The notes: generated from the letters alone by a model not told the origin. A DNA stretch of 64,000 nucleotides from Megasphaera vaginalis (ex Bordigoni et al. 2020) (GCF_900240295.1 NZ_OEQB01000006.1:62001-126000), one strand, 5' to 3'. Shown: positions 8,756 to 18,441, numbered from the stretch's first letter. A program made the numbers and translations.

Positions 8756-9889
8756 ATGTCTGTGCAGCAATCAATAGCGGATTGGTATCTGTCCCTGATC
8801 AACGGGGCAAATCATACGATACCGGAAAAAGCGGTGTTAACACTGCTGGAGTTCGTTTCCAAGGTATATGAGCACGGTGTTCGGAAGCGGTATGCCGCCT
8901 ATGTCTCGGGAAAACGGACAACGCAGTCTCTGCCTGTTCCGGTTATCAGTATCGGCAATATTACGATGGGCGGCACAGGAAAAACGCCGATGGCCTGCTG
9001 GATCGCCAAATGGTTGCAACGGGAACGGTACCGCCTCGCCGTTCTGAATCGGGGATATCGATCTGCCGGCGAAAAAAAAGGCGCCGTCGTCTCAGACGGC
9101 AGGCAAGTTTTCCTTACGCCTGAAGATGGCGGTGATGAAGCCTGCCTGTTGGCGAGAAGTCTGCCCGGCGTCCCCGTCCTGGTCGGTAAAAACCGAGGGC
9201 AAACCGGCAGCAAGGCGATTCGCGATTTTCATGCACAGGTTCTGTTGCTTGACGACGGATATCAGCATTGGCAGCTCGGCCGGAATTTGGACATCGTTCT
9301 GATAGACGGCACCGATCCTGTCGGTAACGGGGAAGTGCTGCCGCGCGGCAGCCTGCGGGAACCGTTGGAAGGATTGGAGCGCGCCGATATTTTCATCATC
9401 ACGAAAGCCGATATTGCCGACGAGGAAGATAAAGAAAAAATTTATACCCTTTTGCGTCATTACAATCAGGAGGCCCCCATTGCCGAGGCCGTGCATAAAC
9501 CGAAGTGGTGCGTGCCCTTTGCGGATTGGCTGCAGGGCAACGCAGCCGGCTCGCTTTCCGAAGATAGCGGCGTCGTGGCGTTGTCGGCTTTGGGAAATCC
9601 GACATCCTTTGAAGAAACGCTTCGGGAAATGGAGTATGAAGTGCGCCATACCGTGCGTTTTCCCGACCATCATCGGTACGGGTCCGACGACCTGCTGCAG
9701 GCCGCCGCTGTTGCTGCCGAAAAAAAAGCCGTCCTGGTAACGACGGAGAAAGATGCCGTAAAGATGGACGGAACCTTCATTATGGAACACGAAATCGAGC
9801 TGTACGTGCTCGGCATTGAAATCGAGATCATCGCCGGCCGTAAGGAATTGGAAAAACTATTGAAACGTACGATGGAGGATATGTCATGA
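8756..9889 (+). CDS. lpxK: tetraacyldisaccharide 4'-kinase
   Basis: LpxK phosphorylates the 4' position of the lipid A disaccharide. The product is 377 residues from ATG 8756; E. coli LpxK has 328. The P-loop GNITMGGTGKTP (near residue 70), the LLDDGYQHW motif and the VLPRGSLREPL segment are family hallmarks. In-frame starts GTG 8741 and ATG 8747 exist, but GGAG at 8743-8746 is correctly spaced (9 nt) only for ATG 8756. The N-terminal amphipathic helix is expected to touch the inner membrane. The gene overlaps kdsB by 4 bp. Confidence 0.95.
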   Translation: MSVQQSIADWYLSLINGANHTIPEKAVLTLLEFVSKVYEHGVRKRYAAYVSGKRTTQSLPVPVISIGNITMGGTGKTPMACWIAKWLQRERYRLAVLNRGYRSAGEKKGAVVSDGRQVFLTPEDGGDEACLLARSLPGVPVLVGKNRGQTGSKAIRDFHAQVLLLDDGYQHWQLGRNLDIVLIDGTDPVGNGEVLPRGSLREPLEGLERADIFIITKADIADEEDKEKIYTLLRHYNQEAPIAEAVHKPKWCVPFADWLQGNAAGSLSEDSGVVALSALGNPTSFEETLREMEYEVRHTVRFPDHHRYGSDDLLQAAAVAAEKKAVLVTTEKDAVKMDGTFIMEHEIELYVLGIEIEIIAGRKELEKLLKRTMEDMS

Positions 9890-10626
9890 AATTTATCTGC
9901 ATCATTCCGGCACGTTACGCATCGACGCGCCTGCCGGGAAAGCCGTTGCTGGACATTGCCGGCAAACCGATGATTCAGCGTGTCTATGAACAGGCGAAAC
10001 AGGCGGCGTGTCTTTCGGACGTCATCGTCGCGACAGATGCTCCGTCCGTCTATGATTGCGTCGTCTCATTCGGCGGCAAGGCTGTCATGACGCGCGAAGA
10101 CCATACGAACGGAACCGATCGTCTGGCAGAGGCGATCGGACACTTTCCGGACGCCGACGTCATCGTCAACGTTCAGGGTGACGAGCCGCTGATCACGGCT
10201 GATGTAATCTCTTCATTGTGCCGTGCTTTTGAAGAGGATGCGTCCCTTACGATGGCAACGGTAGCGACACCGCTGGCCGAAGAGGAGTATGACGATGTCG
10301 GCGCCGTCAAAGTTGTCACCAACTGTTGCGGAGAAGCTCTCTACTTTTCCCGATCGCTGATTCCCTACGGCAGGAACCCCTATACGGCGGGAAGCAGACC
10401 ATGTAAGCATATCGGTATTTATGCCTATGGACGCGATTTTTTGCTGAAATATGCAAACATGGCGCCAACGCCGTTAGAATCAGCTGAATCGCTGGAACAG
10501 TTGCGGGTTCTCGAAAATGGTTATAAGATTAAAGTGATCAAAACGGCGCATCGGTTTATCGGTATTGATACGCCGGAAGACTTACAGCGGATTCGAGCGT
10601 ATTTTGCAAAGGAGAAAAAGGCATGA
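9886..10626 (+). CDS. kdsB: CMP-Kdo synthetase
   Basis: KdsB activates Kdo with CTP to give CMP-Kdo, the donor for WaaA. The 246-residue nucleotidyltransferase has the N-terminal [16 protein letters not shown] signature (residues 5-20), NVQGDEPLI with the metal-binding Asp, and the C-terminal GIDTPEDL motif. Its length is the usual one. ATGA overlaps with both neighbours (lpxK, kdsA) indicate tight coupling in the Kdo block kdsB-A-D-C. Confidence 0.97.
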   Translation: MKFICIIPARYASTRLPGKPLLDIAGKPMIQRVYEQAKQAACLSDVIVATDAPSVYDCVVSFGGKAVMTREDHTNGTDRLAEAIGHFPDADVIVNVQGDEPLITADVISSLCRAFEEDASLTMATVATPLAEEEYDDVGAVKVVTNCCGEALYFSRSLIPYGRNPYTAGSRPCKHIGIYAYGRDFLLKYANMAPTPLESAESLEQLRVLENGYKIKVIKTAHRFIGIDTPEDLQRIRAYFAKEKKA

Positions 10627-11462
10627 AAGGTGTACATATAGGCCGTATAAACGTCGGCCATGACGGCAAGCTGTTCGTAATGGCCGGGCCCTGCGTCATT
10701 GAAGGCCGTGAACGTACGTTGAAGATCGGCAAGGCGATGAAAGCGATTTGTGAAAATTTGGGATTGACCTATGTGTTTAAAGCTTCTTTCGACAAGGCGA
10801 ACCGCTCTTCGCACACGTCATACAGGGGCCCCGGACTGGCTGAAGGGTTAAGCATACTGCAAGAAATCAAAGAGGAATTGCAGGTTCCCGTCGTCAGCGA
10901 CATTCACGGAGCGGAACAGGCCAAGCCGGCGGCGGCGGTGCTTGATATTATTCAGATTCCCGCTTTTTTATGCCGCCAGACCGATCTCTTGGAAGCGGCG
11001 GCTGCAACGGGAAAATGTGTAAACGTTAAAAAAGGGCAATTCCTGGCGCCGGAAGATATGAAAAATGTTGTCGAAAAAATAAGGCATGGCGGCAATGAAA
11101 ATATTCTGCTCACGGAACGAGGCGTGACGATGGGGTACCATAACCTGGTCGTCGACATGCGCAGTTTTCCGATCATGCGTTCTTTCGGCTATCCCGTCGT
11201 TTTCGACGCCACGCACAGCGTGCAGCTGCCCGGCGGCGCCGGTACGAAATCGGCAGGGCAGCGCCAGTATGTAGGAACTTTGGCGAGAGCTGCTGCCGGC
11301 GCCGGCATAGACGGTATTTTTATGGAGGTTCATGATAATCCGCAGGAAGCGCTCAGCGACGGGCCGAACATGCTCTATCTGACACAGGTGGAGGATTTGC
11401 TGCGTGATGTCATGGCCATCCATGCAATTGCGCAACAAAGTAAAGAAACGGCTGAAGAATGA
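10623..11462 (+). CDS. kdsA: Kdo-8-phosphate synthase
   Basis: KdsA condenses phosphoenolpyruvate with arabinose-5-phosphate to Kdo-8-P. The 279-residue TIM barrel has [11 protein letters not shown] near residue 20, [12 protein letters not shown] near 57, and the C-terminal [13 protein letters not shown] block. The residue after [11 protein letters not shown] lies in the segment that separates metal-dependent from metal-independent forms, but I did not assign the class. It is the second gene of the Kdo block. Confidence 0.97.
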   Translation: MKGVHIGRINVGHDGKLFVMAGPCVIEGRERTLKIGKAMKAICENLGLTYVFKASFDKANRSSHTSYRGPGLAEGLSILQEIKEELQVPVVSDIHGAEQAKPAAAVLDIIQIPAFLCRQTDLLEAAAATGKCVNVKKGQFLAPEDMKNVVEKIRHGGNENILLTERGVTMGYHNLVVDMRSFPIMRSFGYPVVFDATHSVQLPGGAGTKSAGQRQYVGTLARAAAGAGIDGIFMEVHDNPQEALSDGPNMLYLTQVEDLLRDVMAIHAIAQQSKETAEE

Positions 11463-11472
11463 GGTGGAAGTA

Positions 11473-12444
11473 GTGGATATATTAGAAGAAGCAAAAGAGG
11501 TTCTGCGCCAGGAAGCCAAGGGGATTGAAGCATTGATTCCGACGCTGAACCAAAGCTTTGTCAATGCAGTCAATCTGATTCTCGAAGCACAAGGGCGTGT
11601 CATTGTCACCGGAATGGGCAAGTCCGGTCATATTGCGAGAAAGGTTTCGGCGACGTTATCCAGTACCGGCACGCCGGCTCTTTTCCTTCATCCCGGTGAA
11701 GGCATTCACGGCGATCTGGGGATGGTTACGGGGCAAGATATTGTCATCGCTTTTTCCAACAGCGGTGAAACGATGGAAATTTTGAATATTCTGCCGTCGC
11801 TCAAGCGGATCGGGGCAAGACTGATTGCCGTCGTAGGGAGCCACAATTCGACATTGGCCAAAAATGCCGATGTCGTTCTCGACGCATCCGTTGAAAAGGA
11901 AGCCTGCCCCTTGGGATTGGCGCCGACGACAAGTACGACCGTTGCCCTGGCGTTGGGTGACGCTTTGGCTGTCGTTCTGCTTACGAGGCACCATTTTACG
12001 AAGGATCAGTTCGCCGTCTTTCATCCGGGCGGCGCATTAGGGCGCAAGCTCCTGCTCACTGTCGATAAAGTCATGCACCAGGGCAAGGACAATCCGTTGA
12101 TTTCAGCAGACAGTACCGTCAAGGATGCCCTTTTCATGATGACGGAAAAAGGGCTTGGCGCCGTTTCCGTCATTGATGACGACGGCCGTCTGGCCGGTCT
12201 CGTAACGGACGGCGATGTGCGTCGCGGTCTGGAAACGGGGTCGAATTTCTTGCAATGGCCTGTCGATGCGATGATGACAAAAAATCCGCGGTGCATCACG
12301 CAGGGGAAATTAGCCGCCGAAGCACTGCATATCATGGAAAAAAATCAGCCGCGACCGATTACGGTTTTGCCCGTTGTCGATGATGACGGTAAGGCGGTCG
12401 GTATGGTACATGTAACCGATTTGCTTCGTCAGGGAGTCGTCTGA
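11473..12444 (+). CDS. kdsD: arabinose-5-phosphate isomerase
   Basis: KdsD interconverts ribulose-5-P and arabinose-5-P, supplying KdsA. It is 323 residues from a GTG start. Longer in-frame starts inside kdsA exist, but GTG 11473 has GAGGTGG 6 nt upstream and gives the family length (E. coli 328). An N-terminal SIS sugar-isomerase domain (GMGKSGHIARK near 46, SNSGETMEI near 95) is followed by two CBS domains (GLVTDGDVRRGLE; VHVTDLLRQGV). It overlaps kdsC by one base (TGATG). Confidence 0.95.
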   Translation: MDILEEAKEVLRQEAKGIEALIPTLNQSFVNAVNLILEAQGRVIVTGMGKSGHIARKVSATLSSTGTPALFLHPGEGIHGDLGMVTGQDIVIAFSNSGETMEILNILPSLKRIGARLIAVVGSHNSTLAKNADVVLDASVEKEACPLGLAPTTSTTVALALGDALAVVLLTRHHFTKDQFAVFHPGGALGRKLLLTVDKVMHQGKDNPLISADSTVKDALFMMTEKGLGAVSVIDDDGRLAGLVTDGDVRRGLETGSNFLQWPVDAMMTKNPRCITQGKLAAEALHIMEKNQPRPITVLPVVDDDGKAVGMVHVTDLLRQGVV

Positions 12445-12977
12445 TGGAAACGTGGCGGCATATTTCTTTGTTGGCCCTTGATGTGGATGGCGTATTGACG
12501 GACGGAACGATTTATTACGGTCCCGAAGGAGATGTCTTGAAAGGGTTTTCCGCCAGAGACGGCATGGGGATTTCCTTGGCCCGTGCCGCCGGTTTGAAAG
12601 TTGTTTTTCTTACGGGGCGGAAATCGCCGATGGTGGAACGCCGGGCGGCAGATCTGCATATTGATTACCTCGTTCAGGCAGCCGGCGACAAGTACGGTGC
12701 GTTGGCGAAGATACTGGTAAAAGAACGGTTGTCGTTCAATGACGTCGCTTATATGGGTGACGATCTGAATGATTTATCGCTTTTGTCGGGCGTTGCCTTT
12801 TCCGGTGCGCCTGCCGACGCCTGCGCTGAGGCAAGGGCAGCGGCGCAACTGGTTTCGACCCGTACCGGCGGGCACGGAGCGTTACGGGAGTTTGTCGAAT
12901 ATATCTTGAAAAAGCAAGCGCAGTGGGATGCCGTGCTGGAGCGATACCGTTCGGGATTTTCACCGTTGCGGCAGTAA
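12444..12977 (+). CDS. kdsC: Kdo-8-phosphate phosphatase
   Basis: KdsC is a HAD-superfamily phosphatase that releases Kdo from Kdo-8-P. The 177-residue protein shows HAD motif I as DVDGVLTDG (residues 12-20; nucleophile Asp12, acid Asp14), motif II TGRKS, and motif III/IV with MGDDLNDL. It is cap-less (type C0), as in the tetrameric KdsC family, and completes the four-gene Kdo block. Confidence 0.96.
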   Translation: METWRHISLLALDVDGVLTDGTIYYGPEGDVLKGFSARDGMGISLARAAGLKVVFLTGRKSPMVERRAADLHIDYLVQAAGDKYGALAKILVKERLSFNDVAYMGDDLNDLSLLSGVAFSGAPADACAEARAAAQLVSTRTGGHGALREFVEYILKKQAQWDAVLERYRSGFSPLRQ

Positions 12978-12996
12978 TGGAAGGGGAAGCGCTATC

Positions 12997-13911
12997 GTGT
13001 CAAATGGTTGGCAATATCATACCGTTCGAGCCATAGGAAAATTTGTTTGTCTCTTTTCGTATTCAACGATTATCTCCTGGGGCAGAGCGTTGAGGCCGCT
13101 CATCGGCAAGGTCCTGAAAAAGCAGCGGAAGCGCGGCGTTTTTCATATCATGCGCGGGTTGCGCTGCAGCGAGGAGCGGGCTAATGAAATTATTGACGAG
13201 TTGTTCCGCAACCTGGGACAATCGTTGATGGAAATATTGTATACGCCCCGATTGACAAGGGAAACTATTTCGGATTACGTCGTTCTCGATCATCCTGAAC
13301 GATTAGAGGCGGCGCTGGCCGAGAATAAAGGCGTTATCGTATTGACCGGACACATTGGTAATTGGGAATGGATGGGTGCCGCTTTGGCGTTGTACGGCTA
13401 TCCGACGACGACGATCGTAAAAAAACAACCCAATGACCAGGTAACGCGGTTTTTAAATGAAAACAGGGAGCGCATGGGATTGGAGGTCTTTGCCCGCGGC
13501 GGCAATGAAATGATCATTGCCGCTAGGGCGCTGAAGCGGAAAAAACTGCTCGGCTTTTTGGCGGATCAGGACGGCGGCTTCTATGGCGTTCCGCAGGTGT
13601 TTCTCGGCAAAATGGCTTCGACACCGCGTGGGCCGGCCATGTTTGCCAAACAGTTCAAGTCTCCTGTGGTCCCCGTCTTTGTCATTCACGATGAATCGCA
13701 CCGTCACCGCGTCATTATCGGTGAAGCGCTGTATTACCGCGATACAGGCGACAAAGAAGCCGATATTGCGGCATTTACGAGGCAGCTGGCGGTTTTGACG
13801 GAGTCCTTTATTACGGATCATCCGACGGAATGGCTTTGGTTCCAGCATCGTTGGAGCACGGCTCCGGAAGAGATCGTCGCGCTGCAGAAGAAAGCGGAGG
13901 AACAGAACTGA
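12997..13911 (+). CDS. lpxL: lipid A late acyltransferase, LpxL/HtrB family
   Basis: A 304-residue member of the LPLAT family that adds secondary acyl chains to Kdo2-lipid A from acyl-ACP. The catalytic H-x4-E motif is HIGNWE (near residue 111), followed by FLADQDGG and STPRGPAMFAK with the substrate-phosphate Arg. An amphipathic or membrane-anchoring segment lies near residues 10-28. The start is GTG 12997, 9 nt after AAGGGGAAG; the frame continues upstream into kdsC without another well-placed start. Only one such gene is present, so whether the lipid A is penta- or hexa-acylated is not settled by this window. Confidence 0.9.
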   Translation: MSNGWQYHTVRAIGKFVCLFSYSTIISWGRALRPLIGKVLKKQRKRGVFHIMRGLRCSEERANEIIDELFRNLGQSLMEILYTPRLTRETISDYVVLDHPERLEAALAENKGVIVLTGHIGNWEWMGAALALYGYPTTTIVKKQPNDQVTRFLNENRERMGLEVFARGGNEMIIAARALKRKKLLGFLADQDGGFYGVPQVFLGKMASTPRGPAMFAKQFKSPVVPVFVIHDESHRHRVIIGEALYYRDTGDKEADIAAFTRQLAVLTESFITDHPTEWLWFQHRWSTAPEEIVALQKKAEEQN

Positions 13912-14472
13912 ATGATTGCGTACATGAAAAAAAATAAGATGCCCCTTCTTTTCGGCTGTACAATCATTTTGTTGGGACTTGCTTGGTATTTTCTGCTGGT
14001 GACGCCGTCGTCGGACGGAAATGAAAAGAAACCGGATCACCTCGTTGAGTTTCAGGGATCGGAACTGGAAGAACAGCAGGCAGGCCAACTGGTATGGCGT
14101 TTGACGGCAGAAAAAATTCAGATTGATACGGACACGAATACTGTTTATTTGACGAAGCCGCAGGCTGTTATTGTCGATGCGGATGGGACGGAAATCCACA
14201 TTCATGCCGAAACGGGCATTGTCAGACGGAATGAGCAGGTTATTGAAATCAAACCGCCCGTTGCGGCGACAACTGACGCCAATGATGCATTGCAGACAGA
14301 TGGCGCCGTATATTATAATATGAGCACACGTTTAATTTCAGGCGGCAAGGTTACGATCAACCGTCACGACGGGACAACGTTGGCCGGCGATGCGTTTGAA
14401 ACGAATGCGGCACTTGATAACGTCACCTTGACAGGTCATGCCAAGGTAACGAAGGAAGAAGGGACAACATGA
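13912..14472 (+). CDS. lptC: LPS export protein LptC
   Basis: A 186-residue bitopic protein with one N-terminal membrane helix (residues 12-30) and a periplasmic beta-jellyroll OstA-like domain. LptC hands LPS from the LptBFG extractor to LptA. Similarity within the family is low; the call rests on topology, length (E. coli 191) and its place between lpxL and lptA-lptB. The start directly follows the lpxL stop, and it overlaps lptA by 4 bp. Confidence 0.88.
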   Translation: MIAYMKKNKMPLLFGCTIILLGLAWYFLLVTPSSDGNEKKPDHLVEFQGSELEEQQAGQLVWRLTAEKIQIDTDTNTVYLTKPQAVIVDADGTEIHIHAETGIVRRNEQVIEIKPPVAATTDANDALQTDGAVYYNMSTRLISGGKVTINRHDGTTLAGDAFETNAALDNVTLTGHAKVTKEEGTT

Positions 14473-15197
14473 AAAGAAAGCTGCGCGATATTTACAAGGC
14501 AATAACGGCTGCCGCGTTCCTGACGGTGCCTTTGGTAGCCGCTTGGGCGGCGGGACCGTCTATTTCGGTTACGGCCGACAGGCTTTCCTATGACGGTAAG
14601 ACGCAAGTCGCTACGGCGTCGGGCAATGTCGTCATCGTTCGCGATCAGACGACAATGACGGGGGATACGGCCGTTTATCACCTGAAAACGGCTGAAGCGG
14701 ATGTAGAAGGAAACGTTGCGGTAGAGCAGCCGGACATGCATTTGACGGCCAATAAGCTGCATTCGACGAATCGCAACTACGTCGTTGCGACGGGGGACGT
14801 GAAAGGCGTTTACCAGGATAAAAAAGTAAACGGCGATCAAGTGGAATATTACTTGGACCAGGACCGCAGTGTCGTTACGGGGAACGGATATTTGGAAGCG
14901 CAAGGCTCACAGATGTGGGCGGATCATATTGACGGCTGGTTCAAGAGCATTAAAGCCGTCGGTACCGGCAATGTTCATATCGAATCGCCGCAAGAACGGC
15001 TGTCGGCATACAGCGATCAGGCGACGTATACGCAGACGCCGGGTGTTAATGATGGCGTTATCTATTTACAGGGGAATGTGCAGGCAAGTCAGAACGGCAG
15101 TTCCCTAGTTGGCGATAAGGTGCAGATTCGGCTGGCAGACCACTCTGCACAGACCATGAGCCGTTCTACGATCGTCATCGTTCCTAATGAATCGTAA
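14469..15197 (+). CDS. lptA: periplasmic LPS-bridge protein LptA (OstA domain)
   Basis: A 242-residue secreted protein with a signal peptide (basic start, hydrophobic 12-25, cut near AAWAA/G). It has a beta-jellyroll made of repeated strands such as DRLSYDGKTQVATASGNV and DGVIYLQGNVQASQNGSSL. LptA polymerises to carry LPS across the periplasm. It is longer than E. coli LptA (185) and may hold more repeats. Gene order lptC-lptA-lptB is the classic one. Confidence 0.92.
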   Translation: MKRKLRDIYKAITAAAFLTVPLVAAWAAGPSISVTADRLSYDGKTQVATASGNVVIVRDQTTMTGDTAVYHLKTAEADVEGNVAVEQPDMHLTANKLHSTNRNYVVATGDVKGVYQDKKVNGDQVEYYLDQDRSVVTGNGYLEAQGSQMWADHIDGWFKSIKAVGTGNVHIESPQERLSAYSDQATYTQTPGVNDGVIYLQGNVQASQNGSSLVGDKVQIRLADHSAQTMSRSTIVIVPNES

Positions 15198-15212
15198 GTC
15201 GGAGGAGTCGTC

Positions 15213-15932
15213 ATGTTTATTCAGACCGACCAACTCGTAAAAACGTATAAAGAACGGCATGTTGTAGACGGCGTCAGTCTGCGCGTCGAACAAGGGCAGG
15301 TCGTCGGTCTGCTGGGGCCGAACGGAGCCGGTAAAACAACCACTTTTTACATGATCGTCGGCATCGAACATCCCAGCAAGGGAACGATCACGATTGACGG
15401 CCATGATATTACCGGTCTGCCTATCCACAAACGGGCTGCCTACGGGATCGGGTATTTGCCGCAGGAAGCCTCTATTTTTCGCAAGCTGACGGTGGAAGAA
15501 AATCTGTTGGCCATGTTACAGACGACGGAACTGAGTGAAAAAGAGCAGCGCGAAAAAGCGGCGGCGCTGATGGAAGAGTTTACGATTACCAGGCTGCGTG
15601 ACCGACTGGGAATCCAACTTTCCGGCGGTGAAAGAAGACGCGTGGAAATTGCCCGGTGTCTCGTCATGGATCCCGCGTTTATTCTCCTTGATGAACCGTT
15701 TGCCGGGATCGACCCGTTGGCGGTCAATGACATCCAAGGTGTTATCGGCCATTTAAAAAAACGGGGAATCGGTGTTTTGATTACGGATCATAACGTGCGG
15801 GAAACATTAAGTATTGTCGATAAGGCGTATATTCTGAGTGAAGGAAAGATCCTTCTGGAAGGCGATCCGCAGATGATCGCCGAAAATCCGTTGGCAAGGA
15901 AATTTTATTTAGGTGAAAAATTTACGATGTAA
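15213..15932 (+). CDS. lptB: LPS export ATPase LptB
   Basis: A 239-residue ABC ATPase with Walker A GPNGAGKTT (near 39), Q-loop YLPQEASIFRKL, signature LSGGERRRVEIARC (near 137), Walker B FILLDEPFAGIDP and switch His in ITDHNVRE. The ASIFRKLTV stretch and the C-terminal YLGEKF end are typical of LptB. It powers LPS extraction with the LptF/G permease encoded 18 bp downstream. Confidence 0.97.
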   Translation: MFIQTDQLVKTYKERHVVDGVSLRVEQGQVVGLLGPNGAGKTTTFYMIVGIEHPSKGTITIDGHDITGLPIHKRAAYGIGYLPQEASIFRKLTVEENLLAMLQTTELSEKEQREKAAALMEEFTITRLRDRLGIQLSGGERRRVEIARCLVMDPAFILLDEPFAGIDPLAVNDIQGVIGHLKKRGIGVLITDHNVRETLSIVDKAYILSEGKILLEGDPQMIAENPLARKFYLGEKFTM

Positions 15933-15950
15933 TGCAGACAGGATGGTAAT

Positions 15951-17039
15951 ATGCGCATATTAGACAAATACATATTAAAAGAATTTATCGGTCCTTTTTT
16001 GTTTGGCGTCTGTGCGTTTACCAGCGTTTTTGTCGGTACGGGGACGCTATACAGGATCGCCAATTTGATTAACCAATACGGCGCGTCTCTTTGGGCCGCG
16101 GCGCGGGTGCTGATCTTAGCCTTGCCGTCCATCGTCGTCGTGACTTTTCCCATGTCCGTGTTACTGGGCTCATTGATGGCCTTCGGCAGGCTTTCCGGAT
16201 CCAGTGAAATCATCGTAATGCGTTCGGGAGGACAGAATTTTATTCGGTTGGCCATGCCCGTTTTTATTGCGGCGCTTATCATCTCGCTGGGAACGACGGC
16301 GTTTAATGAATATGTTGTGCCGAAAGCCAATAATGCGTATAATACGATCATTAACGAAGAGATTACAAAAAGCGTAGCGCCGGCGACGCAAGACCACATT
16401 ATCTTGAAAAATATCAAGGGTTCCGATATTTCCAGCCTGATGTATGCCCGACAATATAATGCCGAGTCAAAGGAATTGCGGGACATTACGATTCAAGAAT
16501 TTGAAAATGACGTGCTCATGCGTGTTGAAAAGGCAGATCGGGCCGATTGGGACGGCGAAAAGTGGGTCATGCATGAAGGTGTCATTTACGACGTTTCCGT
16601 CGGCCAGGAGGCGGCGCGGACGATGAAGTTCCGGAATCAGACCCTGCCGATTTCGCAGAAGCCCAATAAAATCAACGCCGCGCAGCAGTCTCCCGATGAA
16701 TTGACAATTCGTGAGTTGCAGGAACAGATCAGGTTGTTGGAAGAAAATGACGTCAATACGAATAAAATGAAGGTGGAAATGTACAATCGTTTTTCCATGC
16801 CCCTTGCCAGTTTGGTCTGCGCTTTTGTCGGCGCGCCGCTGGGGCTTCAGAAGCAGCGCGGCAGCTCATCGATCGGATTCGGTATCAGCGTTGTCGTCAT
16901 TTTTATTTATTATACGATCATGACCCTGGGGAATGCTTTGGGAAACGGCGGAAAAATACCTGCCGGGATAGCGGCTTTTCTGCCGGATATCATCTGCGGC
17001 ATTGCCGGTATTTATTTGGTATATAAAAAGTCAAAATAA
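15951..17039 (+). CDS. LptF/LptG-family LPS export permease
   Basis: A 362-residue YjgP/YjgQ-family protein. It has three N-terminal membrane helices (residues 10-110), a periplasmic beta-jellyroll (about 120-260) and three C-terminal helices, so the usual six-helix plan. The RILDKYILKEF opening is the family start. E. coli needs two such subunits, LptF and LptG, side by side; here only one gene is present before the terminator. The partner may be elsewhere, or this one may act as a homodimer, so no F or G symbol is given. Confidence 0.92.
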   Translation: MRILDKYILKEFIGPFLFGVCAFTSVFVGTGTLYRIANLINQYGASLWAAARVLILALPSIVVVTFPMSVLLGSLMAFGRLSGSSEIIVMRSGGQNFIRLAMPVFIAALIISLGTTAFNEYVVPKANNAYNTIINEEITKSVAPATQDHIILKNIKGSDISSLMYARQYNAESKELRDITIQEFENDVLMRVEKADRADWDGEKWVMHEGVIYDVSVGQEAARTMKFRNQTLPISQKPNKINAAQQSPDELTIRELQEQIRLLEENDVNTNKMKVEMYNRFSMPLASLVCAFVGAPLGLQKQRGSSSIGFGISVVVIFIYYTIMTLGNALGNGGKIPAGIAAFLPDIICGIAGIYLVYKKSK

Positions 17040-17050
17040 TGAAGAAATGT

Positions 17051-17088
17051 AAGATGTATCATCTTTGCACAGAGGATACATCTTTTTT
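17051..17088 (+). terminator. Rho-independent terminator ending the LPS operon
   Basis: A perfect 10-bp stem (AAGATGTATC with GATACATCTT) with a 14-nt loop runs into a T tract (17083-17088). It closes the lpxI-to-lptF/G transcription unit. Confidence 0.85.
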
Positions 17089-17127
17089 CGTATAAGGGAA
17101 GAGCTTTATTATCATACATAATTAATG

Positions 17128-17133
17128 TATAAT
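17128..17133 (+). promoter_or_regulatory. extended -10 promoter before the DUF3084 gene
   Basis: A perfect TATAAT preceded directly by TG (17126-17127) lies 54 bp before the start codon, just after the LPS-operon terminator. The -35 region (TTTATT, 17105-17110) is weak, so this would rely on the TG extension. Confidence 0.5.
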
Positions 17134-17186
17134 AAAATGCAGACAGAGACGATCATTACGCAGATTGCATGTACAGGGGGTGTATC

Positions 17187-18428
17187 ATGGCATACGGAAT
17201 TACCATGCTTTTTGTCTTGGCCGTTATGGGGGGCGTTATTGCCTATTTGGGCGATAAAATCGGTTCCCGAGTCGGTAAGCGCAAGATCAAATTATTCGGG
17301 CTTCGCCCTAAATATACATCTATTCTGATCACCATTTTGACGGGCATCAGTATTTCCGCCGTGACGCTGGGCGTTATGTCCGTATTGTCGGAAAACGTCC
17401 GTATCGCTCTTTTCGGTATGGAACAGCTGCGGCAACAGCAAGCGGCGTTGGAAGAACAACGGGATCGCTTGTTATCGCAGGCGCAGTTGCTCGGCAGGGA
17501 GATGACGGAGAAGAATGAACTGCTAGCACAGAATGAGGCGCTGTTGGAATTGCAGGAAACCCAGTTGGACGGCGCCAACGAACAACTTCGCTTGACGCTG
17601 CTCGATCTGGATCAGGCACAGACGGCTCGTGATGATATGGGCAGGCAGCTTGATTTGGTGCAGGTCGCTTACGATGAAGCGACGCGGAATCTGACGAGTT
17701 CCCGTGAAGAGATCGCCGCGTTGGAGGAGACGAAAGCGCGTTTGACAAAAACGGTACAGGCCCTGGATGAACGGAATAAACTGCTGAATCAATCGGTGAC
17801 GACGATCCGGGAGGGGACGGTTCTTTTCCGCGTCGGCGAAGTTCTTTCCAGCGCTGTTTTGCCGTCCGGCGAGAGTGAAGCGGCGACGCGTGAAAAGCTG
17901 AGCAGCGTTATGAATCAGATCAATACGGGAATTCGTCTCCATTTGGGGATAACCGACGATAAGGCCGTTTTATTGTACATTTCTCAGGAAGAGTTCGATG
18001 CTGTCGTCAAACAGTTGAGTCAGGCGGAAACGGGACAGAAACTCGTCCGCGTTACGGCTGCCGGCAATATTATTCTCGGCGAACCGGCATTGGTTCATGT
18101 GGCGGTGTATACGAACAATTTGATTTACCATCGCGGCGACGTCGTTTTTGAAGAACGAATCGACAGCAGTGAGATACAGGGACAAGCGGAATACCAGGTC
18201 ATTCATTTCCTTCACAATGTCAATCAGAAAGCGCAGGCAGCCGGGTTGTTGCCGGATCCGCTGACAGGCAATGTAGGTGCTCTTACGGCGGCGAAAATGT
18301 TTGATACGATAGCGCGTATCAAGGGGGCTGAAGGACGGCATGTCATTCTTCGTGCCATCGCCGCCGCCGACGTTTATACGGCAGGGCCGCTAGATATTAC
18401 GATCGACGTCGATTCGGAACGTTTTTGA
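17187..18428 (+). CDS. DUF3084 membrane-anchored coiled-coil protein
   Basis: A 413-residue protein with two N-terminal membrane helices (about 3-20 and 42-66), a long Gln/Glu/Leu-rich coiled coil (about 80-205), and a globular C-terminal domain (210-413). The layout matches DUF3084 proteins, whose function is unknown. ATG 17187 is chosen because AGGGGG (17175-17180) is well placed; an upstream ATG in frame lacks a ribosome site. It starts a small unit with the YqgF-like and YitT genes. A role in envelope organisation would be a guess from its position after the LPS operon. Confidence 0.8.
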   Translation: MAYGITMLFVLAVMGGVIAYLGDKIGSRVGKRKIKLFGLRPKYTSILITILTGISISAVTLGVMSVLSENVRIALFGMEQLRQQQAALEEQRDRLLSQAQLLGREMTEKNELLAQNEALLELQETQLDGANEQLRLTLLDLDQAQTARDDMGRQLDLVQVAYDEATRNLTSSREEIAALEETKARLTKTVQALDERNKLLNQSVTTIREGTVLFRVGEVLSSAVLPSGESEAATREKLSSVMNQINTGIRLHLGITDDKAVLLYISQEEFDAVVKQLSQAETGQKLVRVTAAGNIILGEPALVHVAVYTNNLIYHRGDVVFEERIDSSEIQGQAEYQVIHFLHNVNQKAQAAGLLPDPLTGNVGALTAAKMFDTIARIKGAEGRHVILRAIAAADVYTAGPLDITIDVDSERF

Positions 18429-18441
18429 GTGAGGGCTGGCA

